In this document: positions 1 through 8,325 of the stretch, piece by piece
How the letters are laid out: every line of letters starts with the position of its first letter
How positions within the stretch are numbered: the stretch's first letter is position 1
Source of the DNA: Deltaproteobacteria bacterium
GTDB taxonomy: Bacteria > SAR324 > XYD2-FULL-50-16
DNA: 36,696 bases
Assembly: GCA_029881655.1 (NCBI GenBank)
Contig: JAOUME010000012.1
Span: 1-36,696, forward strand
Direction: 5' to 3'
Notes under the pieces: generated by a model
Seen by the model: only the letters and a program-made list of their open reading frames with translations
Database searches by the model: none
Told to the model about the DNA's origin: nothing
Translations under genes and position numbers: made by a program

Positions 1-57
1 AAAATAGGGATAATTATTTTTACTATTTTCGTGTTCATTGTTATTATAATTATGCGC

Positions 58-1485
58 TTATTGGTTATTCTTAGCCATGTTCGCCATAAACTCATCTGCC
101 CAGGAACCTCCCAGAGCCTTTAAGAGAGAAACATAAATTTCAAGTTTTTCCCTTTGGGCCGTGATCTGGTTTCTTTGCGCCGTATAAAATTGTGACTGGA
201 TGGTGATGACCTGAAACCAATCAACGATCCCCTGCCGATAATCCTCCTTGATCAGTTTTAGGTTCAAACCGGAAACCTCTTTTTGTCTGGACAGGAGTTC
301 AATTTTCTCATCCTTTTTATGAAGATCCCTCAAGGCCAGTTCGACCTCATTGATAGCCTGGATCAGGGTTGACCTGTAATTGATCAGCCTTTCCTGAACC
401 AATTTCTCCCGGCGGACGACTTCGGCCTTTCTTCCTCCAGCGTCAAACAAGGGCAACGCCAAGTTCCCAATCAGGTTCCAAAGCATGTTGCCCGGATCGA
501 CAATGTCTGAAAGGCTTTCGCTGTGGTATCCGCTTGAAGCCGTAAGGCTGAGGCTCGGAAACCTTGCGGCGACAGCGACACCCACCCTGAAATCGGCGGA
601 CTTGACTCTGGCGATGGCTGAGCGAACGTCATGTCTTCGCTTTAAAAGCTCTGAGGGCAACCCAGCGTTGATTGGCGGAAGCTCTATGTCCAGCTTCGGT
701 TTTTCGCGTAATTCAATCTCACCGGGCATCCGTCCCAGCAAAAACGTCAGGTTCAGTGCGGCCTGCTCAAAAGAACTCCCTGAATCCAGGAGTTGCGATC
801 TTAATTGCAAAACCTGCCTTTGCGCCTGCAACACATCCGAAAACCTTGCCGTTCCCAGGCGGTACTTGCCGTTGATCAGACTCAAGCTTTCTTGCTCAGC
901 CTCCAGGGTTTGACGCGACAACTCGATTTGCGAGTTCAATTCCAGCAGCCTTAACCAGGAAAAGACGATGTTTTTCGCGGTTTCCTGCAAAAGTGATTTG
1001 TGATCTTCTACGCTCGCCAGCAGATCCAACTCGACAGCGCTGAGCTCTGAGCTGTTTTTCGCGAACAGATCAATCTCATATGACGCGCTCATCGAAAGAG
1101 AGGCACTGTCGATGGTAGCCGAACCCAACGTACTGTTCCCGATGGTCTTGTTTTTTCCCTTTGAAACGCCCAGGTTTAAACTCGGAAATAATCTCGACCA
1201 GGCGATATCCTTTGAGGCTAAAGTCTGCCCGATCCTTTCTTTGGAAGCCAGGACCGCGTGATTATGCGATAAGCCTTCATCGACGATTTGGTTTAACTGC
1301 TCGCTTTTTAAGTGGAGCCACCACTTGCCGCTATCTTTAAAATCCCCGGTTTTTATGCTAAACTGGAGGGGAAACTTGCCGCTTTCGACCTCGGGGATCA
1401 CGATAGGGGCATGAGGAGAACAACCACTCGTCAAAAGCAGTAACAGCCATAAGATTATGCAGTAAAAGACTGATTTGTATAACAT
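58..1485 (-). CDS. Outer-membrane efflux lipoprotein, TolC/OprM (NodT) family
   Basis: This is the outer-membrane channel of a tripartite RND- or MFS-type efflux pump, which connects to a periplasmic adaptor and expels substrates. The N-terminus is a lipoprotein signal with a lipobox (LTSGC, Cys22). Two outer-membrane-efflux repeats follow, with long helical coiled-coil stretches at about residues 130-235 and 350-455. The motif LPSELLKRRHDVRSA (about residue 277) is typical of the OprM/NodT branch. The length of 475 aa is normal for the family. The ATG is preceded by a purine-rich GAGGTAAGG. No adaptor or pump gene lies upstream on this strand, so any partner would be downstream, beyond the left edge of the window. 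The substrate cannot be predicted. Confidence 0.9.
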   Translation of the reverse strand: MLYKSVFYCIILWLLLLLTSGCSPHAPIVIPEVESGKFPLQFSIKTGDFKDSGKWWLHLKSEQLNQIVDEGLSHNHAVLASKERIGQTLASKDIAWSRLFPSLNLGVSKGKNKTIGNSTLGSATIDSASLSMSASYEIDLFAKNSSELSAVELDLLASVEDHKSLLQETAKNIVFSWLRLLELNSQIELSRQTLEAEQESLSLINGKYRLGTARFSDVLQAQRQVLQLRSQLLDSGSSFEQAALNLTFLLGRMPGEIELREKPKLDIELPPINAGLPSELLKRRHDVRSAIARVKSADFRVGVAVAARFPSLSLTASSGYHSESLSDIVDPGNMLWNLIGNLALPLFDAGGRKAEVVRREKLVQERLINYRSTLIQAINEVELALRDLHKKDEKIELLSRQKEVSGLNLKLIKEDYRQGIVDWFQVITIQSQFYTAQRNQITAQREKLEIYVSLLKALGGSWADEFMANMAKNNQ

Positions 1486-1832
1486 ATTAAACCTTACCTC
1501 TAATCTTCACTTGACCATTAGCATCCCAAACCCGGAGGGGCGATTATATCCGGTTAAACTGTTGGTTATTGGTGAACTCATCTATAATATTAGCCTATCA
1601 GTAAATTATTGCATTAACAAATTGTAACAAGGAAGGATTTTTTTAAACTAAAAGGGAAAAGAGCGAGTAATTGAAATATAAGATTCGAAATGTTTGAACG
1701 TGAATACTAAAGAGCCGTTTTGAATAGATCAAGCGCATTGATAAAGCGTCGCGTACCCGGAGCCTTGGCCTAAAGTCCTCGGTTTAGGTAGAATCGTTAT
1801 ACTTTCTCCCGCCGCTTATCAGGTGGTCAAGT
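1486..1832. other. Intergenic gap, AT-rich upstream region of the efflux gene
   Basis: No convincing gene on either strand. The part next to 1485 should hold the promoter of the efflux lipoprotein gene. A short inverted repeat (CCTAAA ... TTTAGG, about 1769-1788) lies just past the 3' end of the 1833-2333 gene. It lacks a T-tract, so I do not call it a terminator. Confidence 0.5.
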
Positions 1833-2333
1833 TTACAGATTTTCGATTTCCAGGCCCACTTTATTGTTTGATCCCAAGATGACGATATAATTATGACCGT
1901 ATTTTTTGGCGCATTTGGGGCAGAGCGGGTAATAAAACAACATTCCCTGCAGGGTGGTTCCCTTAGCCCGCAGATAGTCTTTCATCTGAGAAATAAACTT
2001 ACCCATCTTGCTGTAGGGACCCTCAAAGACCTTGCTTTCGAAATTCCCTTTGATGCGGCTCATCTTCGCGCCAGGAATTATCTTGGTTACCTGAGTATAG
2101 ACATCAGCTCCCCAAAGGCTGTCTTCAGCGGTTAGCACGACCTGTTCTTCGCCTTTCGCTCCGGCGGCTTCGATCTTTTCCATGTCTCTTTTCATCACCG
2201 CTCCGAAATTAAGGGGGATATGAAAAAAGCTTTTTACCCTGTCTTTCATAAAAAGTTTTCCTTCAAAATCGAGGGTGGTTTCATCCCAAGGAGCGGGTTC
2301 GAACTTGGGACAGCATGTGGTTTCTTGCTTCAT
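1833..2333 (-). CDS. Conserved small cytosolic protein with CCPKF and CPKCAKKYG motifs
   Basis: A 166-aa soluble protein with no signal peptide. It starts near a Cys-Cys pair (CCPKF, residues 7-11) followed by PWDE, and near the C-terminus has a CPKCAKKYG segment (about residues 137-145). From memory this architecture matches a conserved family often labelled only 'hydrolase' in databases, possibly with a GyrI-like ligand-binding fold; no catalytic motif proves an enzyme activity. The two cysteine pairs could bind a metal or act in redox chemistry (inference). The ATG has an AGGA ribosome-binding site 7 bases upstream. It appears monocistronic between two unrelated genes on the same strand. 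Confidence 0.6.
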   Translation of the reverse strand: MKQETTCCPKFEPAPWDETTLDFEGKLFMKDRVKSFFHIPLNFGAVMKRDMEKIEAAGAKGEEQVVLTAEDSLWGADVYTQVTKIIPGAKMSRIKGNFESKVFEGPYSKMGKFISQMKDYLRAKGTTLQGMLFYYPLCPKCAKKYGHNYIVILGSNNKVGLEIENL

Positions 2334-2547
2334 CGTTTATCCTGTTTTGGGTATTGGACTGACTTTTTCATTATTTTACGATGTTTCAAACCGTCTTTGC
2401 AAACCTTTTTCTCTTTTTTAGCGATACTTTATCATTCATAAAATCATAATGACTTTGCAAAATTAAAAGCAAGCGGGTAGTCTTTAGATGTTTGAATTAA
2501 ATAAACAGTTTGAGAGACTGTGTTAGATAAACGCTCCCCCGCTTTAT

Positions 2548-3726
2548 CTAGGCCTCCGCCAAAGCCTGCCCCGCGGCGTGACCCGAGGCCCAGGCCCAAT
2601 GGAGATTATAACTCCCCAATAATCCGGTGACATCCAACAGTTCCCCGATGAAATAAAGACCCTTGACGGCCTTTGCCTCCATAGTTTTGGAGGAAATATC
2701 CCGGCTGTCCACCCCGCCTTGGGTGACCTCGGCCTTTTTATAGCCCTCGGTTCCCTGTGGGATAAATGACCAGGCCTGAAATTGGTTTACGACCAAGTCC
2801 AACTCCTTTTGGGTGAGGTTTGGCAAGTCCTTCTCAGCTATGGCGACCTCCTTTTCCAGCCAGAACTTCACGAACCTTGAGGGCAAATGGAAACTAAGCA
2901 GACGGCTGAGCGATTTCGTTCCTCCTTTTTGACGGGCTTGCCCGATGAGTTCCGCCAGATTTTGATCTGGCAGAAAATTAAGGGTAACTTTCTGCCCTTC
3001 CGTCCAATAAAGGCTGGCTTTCAGGATCGCCGGGCCGGAGAATCCCAGATGCGTGAAAAGGAAGTCGTCCGCGATCACCCGATCCTTGATTTCAACCACC
3101 AATGGAAGCGAAAGCCCCGCGAGTTTATGATAGCCCCCATAAAGCAGAGGAACCAAAGCCGGAGCGGTCTTTATCCGGTTTAGCCCAAACTGAGCCGCCA
3201 CCCGGTACCCGATATCGCTCGCGCCCAGCCCCTTAAACGAAAGCCCCCCCGTTGCCAGTACCAGATTATTAGCTTCAAAGCTCCATTCACCGGAAATCAC
3301 CAAAAAGCGGTTCTCCTTCCTTATCACCTTCTGGGCCTCGAATTGAACCCTGATCTCGACCCCGACTTTATCGCACTCTTTCACCAGAACACCCAAAACC
3401 CTCTCCGCTCCCTCTTCGCAAAAGAGTTGGCCTAGTTTTTTCTCGTAAAAACGAACGCCATGAGATTCGATCAATTCGATGAAGGCCTGGGCCGGATAAC
3501 GGGAAAGGGCGGATTTACAGAAATGGGGGTTTCGCGACCGGTAATCCTCGGGGCTGATGCTCAGGTTGGTGAAATTACAGTTGCCACCGCCTGAAGCGAG
3601 AATTTTTCTGCCCAATTGGGCGTTATGCTCTAAAAGCAAGACCCTTTTTCCGCCTTGAGCCGCGACGGCCGCGCACATAAGGCCGGAGGCACCGCCGCCA
3701 ATAACGATTGCGTCATAAAGGGTCAT
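2548..3726 (-). CDS. NAD(P)/FAD-dependent oxidoreductase, HI0933/YhiN (BaiN-like) family
   Basis: A flavoprotein of the HI0933 family, a group of cytosolic FAD enzymes whose substrates are mostly unknown (BaiN, a bile-acid reductase, is one relative). The FAD dinucleotide-binding motif is at the N-terminus (DAIVIGGGASGL), followed by the family motif LGRKILASGGGNCNFTN. The C-terminus carries the family signature GGVDSRDISSKTME and then GLYFIGELLDVTGLLGSYNL. The length of about 392 aa is normal. The ORF track begins at a TTG (3744). I prefer the ATG at 3726 because it sits immediately before the Rossmann strand, although neither start has a good ribosome-binding site. The gene stands alone, so its physiological role is unknown. 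Confidence 0.85.
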   Translation of the reverse strand: MTLYDAIVIGGGASGLMCAAVAAQGGKRVLLLEHNAQLGRKILASGGGNCNFTNLSISPEDYRSRNPHFCKSALSRYPAQAFIELIESHGVRFYEKKLGQLFCEEGAERVLGVLVKECDKVGVEIRVQFEAQKVIRKENRFLVISGEWSFEANNLVLATGGLSFKGLGASDIGYRVAAQFGLNRIKTAPALVPLLYGGYHKLAGLSLPLVVEIKDRVIADDFLFTHLGFSGPAILKASLYWTEGQKVTLNFLPDQNLAELIGQARQKGGTKSLSRLLSFHLPSRFVKFWLEKEVAIAEKDLPNLTQKELDLVVNQFQAWSFIPQGTEGYKKAEVTQGGVDSRDISSKTMEAKAVKGLYFIGELLDVTGLLGSYNLHWAWASGHAAGQALAEA

Positions 3727-4178
3727 GGTTTTTATTCTGATCAAGGTTCATGGAATCGATCTTAATTGGAAACCATCGCCACGCTTTCAGTCAAGGCTTG
3801 GGGTAAGAGGGGAGTGGAGATTGTTTTATTGGATTATGACCCCATAAATTTGATCCAGTCTTGTGATTTTAATTCGGTTCTTTGCGAAATTACTAATTAT
3901 AGTTTTTATACTCATGATGTCACCTTAAATCCATTTTCTGTTTCAAGGTGATAAGCCTATATTAAATCATCATGTAGAGGAAGTCGAAGATAATTCATAT
4001 AATTAGCTATTAAAATATGGTAGTTTTCAGGTTAAAGTTTACGCACAAGAAATTTCTTTTGAGAACTTTTTTATGTTTTTTATGATTCGTTTGGGATTAA
4101 AGTAGATATTTTTGATTAGGACAATAACATGGTGTTTAAATAATTTTTCTATAGGATTCCTTCCATAACGAAAGCTTT
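3727..4178. other. AT-rich intergenic gap
   Basis: About 450 bases without a supportable gene. The 61-aa ORF here on the plus strand has no ribosome-binding site and no protein-like composition. The region precedes a truncated NHL fragment and may be degraded sequence, but I can identify nothing in it. Confidence 0.4.
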
Positions 4179-4739
4179 TTGAATGGAACCATTGTCAAAG
4201 TCGATAAGGTCACGAAAGCTCAGATAACCTTGCCTGTAACAGTTGCTAAATATGGTACGGTCGTCTTGAACAATGCGCTCTACCAGACCAATTATTCCAC
4301 GCACCGCTTTGACGCGATTGACTTGACAACCTATGCGCAGACGACAGTCTATGGTACTTGCGGTCAGGTAGGGAATGTCGATGGGATCGGCGCGGCGGCT
4401 CGCTTTAGTAAGCCGGCGGATTTTGTGACCGATGGAACCGATTTATACCTTGCTGACAAAGGTAATGGGGCCATCAAAAAGATCACGGTTTCAACCGGCC
4501 AAGTCACCACTTTAATCAGTGGTTTAGGCTCAGGTCTCGCGAGAATGGCCATTGATAAAGACAATATCTACTTTACATCATGGCAAGCTGAGACCATCCG
4601 CAAGTATAATCTGTTGACCAATGTTCTCAGTACAATTGTTCTTTTTGGAACCTTTAACGGCTTAGTCGCCATCACAACCGACGGAACATCGTTATATGTT
4701 ACCGACAGCAACAATTTGAGGGTGAAAGTAGTTAATTAA
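4179..4739 (+). pseudogene. Truncated NHL-type beta-propeller repeat protein fragment
   Basis: The reading frame encodes NHL-like propeller repeats with motifs such as GNVDGIGAAARFSKPADFVT, DGTDLYLADKGNGAIKKI and DGTSLYVTDSNNLRVK, as found in long secreted repeat proteins. Only about three blades are present, whereas a propeller usually needs five or six. There is no signal peptide, the nominal start is a TTG without a ribosome-binding site, and the frame opens just after a stop (TAG at 4152) with propeller-like residues (ESFLNGT) already upstream of the start. I read it as the 3' remnant of a larger gene that lost its 5' part. A small functional protein is possible but less likely. Confidence 0.6.
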
Positions 4740-5153
4740 TCCTCAGCAAAGTCTAAAATCGCGTATCAGCCGGAGCTATGCTTCGGTTGATACGAGGTTA
4801 AAGCTCTTCTATCCTTGCTCCAATCGTATTTACTCTGCCTGTTTTTTCCACTTTTCAGTCAGTATTGAGCGTCTTCACAAAATAAATCTGCCTATCCCGG
4901 TCAGCCGAAACATAGTCAGCGCGCGTATTTCGAAAAAACACCGCGTCAAGACGGACCAGCCGAAGGAAATATGGGGGGAACACAGCTATAAAAAGGGAAG
5001 AAGAATCGATTTATTAATGAGACTCTGTAGGTAGTAATTCGGGAGATAAAAGCTTAACCGGGTAAAAACAACGGCTAATCAAATCAGAAGACAGACTCGC
5101 CCTGATCGTTTTTTCCGGTATGGCCTTAAAGAGTTGAATTCGCGATCAACGCG
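4740..5153. other. Intergenic gap between a propeller remnant and the TerB-like gene
   Basis: No convincing gene. It contains one strong hairpin (4762-4794, listed separately). On the minus strand a short open frame at about 4866-4990 reads like degraded coding sequence (for example RADYVSADRDRQIYFVKTL), but it has no start signal and is too short to call. Confidence 0.4.
4762..4794. terminator. 15-bp hairpin downstream of the NHL remnant, terminator-like without U-tract
   Basis: Left arm CGTATCAGCCGGAGC and right arm GCTTCGGTTGATACG pair over all 15 positions on the plus-strand RNA, with two G-U pairs and a 3-base loop (TAT). It sits 23 bases after the stop of the propeller fragment. No run of T follows, so if it stops transcription it does not fit the classical intrinsic terminator; it could also be a REP-like element or an RNA-stabilising stem. 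Confidence 0.45.
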
Positions 5154-5597
5154 CTAGATTTTTACGCAGGGACTTCTGCTCTTATAGTCGGTATTCGCGA
5201 TTTTTAGGATCGCTTTATGGTGGCCGATTAAATCCTCGATGGTTTTTTCAGAGAACCCGATCGTAGAGCCGATAATCAACAAAACAATTTCTTCCTGTTC
5301 GTCAAAGTTAAAATCGGAAACAGCGACATGCAGGAGTATCAAAAACATCTTCATCACGGTCGAGTGATCGCTTTGCGCTAAGTTGGGCAAGGCCCCCAAT
5401 TTTTGTTTATTTTTAACCCTTTCGAAGATATCCAGCGCCGTTTGTGAGTCTTCCAGTTTGATTTTCGCTAAAATCTGTTTAATAAACTCAAGCTCGGAAT
5501 GAACCACCTTTCCATCCGCTAAAATAATATGCGCCACATACCACGCCATGGCCTCCTTCTCTTTGGGGCTTAAACTATCGAGATAATTTCCGTACAT
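5154..5597 (-). CDS. TerB-like (tellurite-resistance TerB fold) protein
   Basis: A 147-aa all-helical cytosolic protein. It shows the TerB pattern of two similar acidic segments: VAHIILADGKVVHSELEFIK (about residues 21-40) and VAVSDFNFDEQEEIVLL (about 91-107). In TerB-fold proteins such Asp/Glu clusters bind metal ions. The start ATG has a good ribosome-binding site (GGAAGG). It is not part of a ter operon here, so a stress or tellurite role is not supported. These stand-alone TerB proteins are common and mostly uncharacterised. Family assignment rests on pattern recognition only. Confidence 0.6.
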   Translation of the reverse strand: MYGNYLDSLSPKEKEAMAWYVAHIILADGKVVHSELEFIKQILAKIKLEDSQTALDIFERVKNKQKLGALPNLAQSDHSTVMKMFLILLHVAVSDFNFDEQEEIVLLIIGSTIGFSEKTIEDLIGHHKAILKIANTDYKSRSPCVKI

Positions 5598-6490
5598 TCA
5601 ACCTTCCCGTTTATCTGTTCGTCAATCGTAGTATTTTAGTTGAGTTAAAAAATATAATATATAACACTAAATCAGTCAACCTGAAGCAAGGGGAGCAACA
5701 TGGCTTGAACCATCCCGCTTTGGATAAAATATCAAAAATTGAAGCTGATTTTAATAAGATACTTGATAGTGTTGGCTGCCTGGGATCGAAAAATATCAAT
5801 TCATGCGGTTTGAGCCTCTATTAGAAATATTCCCACAGCTCAACGCCATGAATACCGTCATCTGCGCGGAAATAAAGTTTGCCTAGCGATCACGATCGAT
5901 TAATCGTGCCTTTATTAATCACAAAATTGACAAAAATTCAATATATTATGACTTCTCGCTAGACAATCACCGCCTGATCCAAACCATTAACCCCGCATCC
6001 AAGTAAAACAATGAGGCTGTCTATCGGTAATTGAGATGAACAAATTCTTTCTGTTTGATTGCGCGATAAATGATCATCCTCCTATCTATGCCTATTTGCA
6101 GCTAACATCAGATCCGCTATTTAAAGCTCACAATCCCGGGAATTTGACAGCCCTTTCGTTTGCGGAGTTTTCTTCCGGATAAAAAATCAGACCTGATTTT
6201 AGGCGAGTATTTTCAATCGCAAGATTGCGACCTGAATAAGTCATACGTAAGCGAATGATATAAAGTACTTATGTTGAATTCGAATTAATTTTCATCAAAG
6301 ATGATGAATAAATTCCGTGGGGATTGTATTTGCTTTGAATTTTATTTTACCCTATTTTAGGAGCCAAAGACAGCAGATGACCTTTCCGATAACAAATAAA
6401 ATTTCTGGAAACCGGATTTCCCAATACAATCGTCAATTTACGTGAATCCACAGAGAAGCCAATTTTATCAATTCACCGCTATGAAGACGC
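5598..6490. other. Long AT-rich gap with possible gene debris
   Basis: Nearly 900 bases without a supportable gene. A 48-codon frame from an ATG at 6036 (MNKFFLFDCAIND...) ends at 6182, and an overlapping frame continues with protein-like sequence (LPDKKSDLILGEYF...) to about 6260. This could be a small frameshifted relic, but I recognise no family. The rest is low-complexity AT-rich sequence. The promoter of the methyltransferase gene should lie near the right end. Confidence 0.35.
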
Positions 6491-7636
6491 ATGCGATTTG
6501 AAATCACCATAGATAAATTCACTCCGCCAGGGATTGGACTTGGTTTCTTTGAGAACCGGGCCATTTTCGTCCCCGCTTCCGCTCCGGGAGACCGGCTTTT
6601 GGTGGAGTTAACCAAAGATAAAAAGGATCACGCCGAAGCGCGGATTTTAGAGATATTGGCGGCTGGAGAGGAAAGAATCGAAGCGTCTTGTCCTCACTAC
6701 AGCCATTGCGGCGGTTGCGACCTGATGCATCTCAGCTACGAGCGACAATTAACTCTCAAGGCTCAACTCCTCAAGGAAACCCTTAAACATCATGGCATCG
6801 ACTGGCAGGAAGCGGTCGTCCCCTCTCCATCAAACGAGTACTACCGTTACAAGGCCAGTTTAAAACTGGGTGTATCAGGGCCAGGCTTTAACCGCCGTCA
6901 ATCAGAAGAGGTGGTGGACATTCCACATTGCAAAATCCTGGCAAAGCCCCTCATAGAGATACTCCCCAGAATCGCCAGTTTAAAACTGCCTGTGGGAGAC
7001 CTCTCCCTGCTTGCCAGCCGCGAAACAAATCAGGTTGCGGGTATGATCCACATCGGCAAGAGACAACAATCCCTACCCGGCTTTCATTTCGCGGTTAAAG
7101 AAGACTACGGTCTCGGCTCGCTGGATCTTTGGGCGGCGAATTTCGCTCAGGCCAATCCCCTGATAACCGCTTTGATGTTGGGAGAGATCGGTGAGGCCAG
7201 TAAGTCCGGCGGCTTTGCCCTGGAGCTTTACGCCGGAAGCGGAACCCTAACCCTCGCGCTGGCAAAAGCGGTACCCAAGGTCCTGGCGTTGGAGGCCAAT
7301 CCCAAGGCCGTCAAACTGCTCCAAAGTAATATGGAGACGCACGGACTGGAGAATGTCAGCGTCCGGGCCGAAATAGCCAAAAAGAGCAATATCCCCAGGA
7401 ACGCGGATCTGATCCTCGTTGACCCTCCACGGGTTGGGATGGAACGGGTTTTAACTGACCGGATCATCAAGTCCCAGGCCGGCAAATTGATCTACATGAG
7501 TTGCAACCCCGCCTCCCAGGCGAGCGATCTGAAGTTGTTGATCGAAAAGGGGGGATTTCAGCTGAAGTGGCTAAAAGCTTATGACATGTATTGCCACTCT
7601 AGCCACCTGGAGACGCTGGCTCTGCTGGAGAGGTAG
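6491..7636 (+). CDS. RNA (uracil-C5)-methyltransferase, TrmA/RumA (RlmD-like) family, with [4Fe-4S] motif
   Basis: An SAM-dependent enzyme that methylates C5 of uridine in rRNA or tRNA. It has an N-terminal TRAM-like RNA-binding domain (about residues 1-55) and an iron-sulfur motif CPHYSHCGGC (Cys67, Cys73, Cys76) with a fourth Cys147. The C-terminal methyltransferase domain has FAQAN (218-222), LYAGSGTLTL (SAM site), DPPRVG (311-316) and SCNP with the catalytic Cys338. The HLETLALL end contains the glutamate general base. The full set of catalytic residues is present, so the gene is likely functional. Exact target (23S rRNA U747 or U1939, or tRNA U54) cannot be set from sequence. It is convergent with the next gene, only 15 bases apart. 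Confidence 0.92.
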   Translation: MRFEITIDKFTPPGIGLGFFENRAIFVPASAPGDRLLVELTKDKKDHAEARILEILAAGEERIEASCPHYSHCGGCDLMHLSYERQLTLKAQLLKETLKHHGIDWQEAVVPSPSNEYYRYKASLKLGVSGPGFNRRQSEEVVDIPHCKILAKPLIEILPRIASLKLPVGDLSLLASRETNQVAGMIHIGKRQQSLPGFHFAVKEDYGLGSLDLWAANFAQANPLITALMLGEIGEASKSGGFALELYAGSGTLTLALAKAVPKVLALEANPKAVKLLQSNMETHGLENVSVRAEIAKKSNIPRNADLILVDPPRVGMERVLTDRIIKSQAGKLIYMSCNPASQASDLKLLIEKGGFQLKWLKAYDMYCHSSHLETLALLER

Positions 7637-7651
7637 TCGAAACGGCCTGAA

Positions 7652-7993
7652 TTAGGTAATGGCGGAACCCTTGGCGATATAGTTGATCTTCTCGCCCAAC
7701 TCGATCAGCTCAAACAAAAGTTTCTCACCCAGGATTCGAGTCGCCTGAAGCTTGTCGTATTCCATTTTGAACATCAAGATTCCCATGGTGGACAGAATAT
7801 CCTCGACGTTATCGTAGTCCTTAACCATCTCAGGCTTCCCCGGAATCTTCAAACTGAACTCTTCCTTTTCGCTGTTCTCGATATAAAAGACGAGTTCCTC
7901 ACCCTCCATTCGGCAGCCAAAACCGAGCCCATTGCCGCTTGCCAATCTCAGGATACTCTCGACCTCATCCACAAAATACTCATCGCCGCTCAT
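7652..7993 (-). CDS. Hypothetical acidic 113-aa protein
   Basis: A soluble, acidic protein of unrecognised family. It begins MSGDEYFVDEVESIL, has a central beta-rich section (LVFYIENSEKEEFSLKI) and a helical C-terminal half (ATRILGEKLLFELIELGEKI). No signal peptide, membrane segment or catalytic motif is visible. It is convergent with the methyltransferase gene and upstream of a gap, so it probably has its own promoter to the right. The codon pattern and amphipathic helices suggest a real gene, but the function is unknown. Confidence 0.6.
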   Translation of the reverse strand: MSGDEYFVDEVESILRLASGNGLGFGCRMEGEELVFYIENSEKEEFSLKIPGKPEMVKDYDNVEDILSTMGILMFKMEYDKLQATRILGEKLLFELIELGEKINYIAKGSAIT

Positions 7994-8057
7994 GATCTCC
8001 CAGGGTAAATTTGTTATTGATTTTAAGATGAATGATCCTAACCTGCCATTAAATCTC

Positions 8058-8201
8058 TCATTGTTTCAAGCAAAAAACAAGAGCTGATCGCATCCAGTTC
8101 AACGGCCTTTCTCCGCCATAGTTTGCCGATGCAATTTCAATGAAATCCCTTACTTCATCAGTGTGATGAGCCGGACTTTGATTTTGAAGCACTGCCACCA
8201 C
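8058..8201 (-). CDS. Possible 47-aa small protein (GTG start)
   Basis: Below the size limit of the ORF track. On the minus strand a GTG at 8201 follows GAGAGGTGAT, a plausible ribosome-binding site somewhat distant, and opens a frame ending at 8058. The product contains DEVRDFIEIASANYGGERP, which looks protein-like. No family is recognised. It may equally be a relic of an older gene or chance. Confidence 0.22.
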   Translation of the reverse strand: MVAVLQNQSPAHHTDEVRDFIEIASANYGGERPLNWMRSALVFCLKQ

Positions 8202-8265
8202 TCAATATCATCACCTCTCAAGTATAACGTAAACAACCAACTATTTAAGCTTTTCATAAAATTCC

Positions 8266-8294
8266 TTGACAGCTCACCCTAACACTGTTAGGGT
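8266..8294 (+). promoter_or_regulatory. Promoter with overlapping 19-bp palindromic TetR-type operator
   Basis: TTGACA (8266-8271), a 17-base spacer and TAGGGT (8289-8294) form a sigma70-like promoter. The palindrome ACCCTAACACTGTTAGGGT (8276-8294) is perfect, with 9-base arms around one central base, and covers the spacer and -10 box. A TetR-family gene is the second gene of the operon it would control. Repression by steric block, relieved by a ligand, is the expected mode for this family (inference). Confidence 0.75.
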
Positions 8295-8325
8295 TTATTC
8301 AGAACCATTCAAAAAAGGAGGTCAT

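Noticed and set aside
485-913. 142-aa plus-strand ORF inside the efflux gene
   Set aside because: Antisense to a conserved TolC-family gene; composition is not protein-like.
5611-5799. 62-aa minus-strand ORF
   Set aside because: AT-rich intergenic sequence without start signals; no family.
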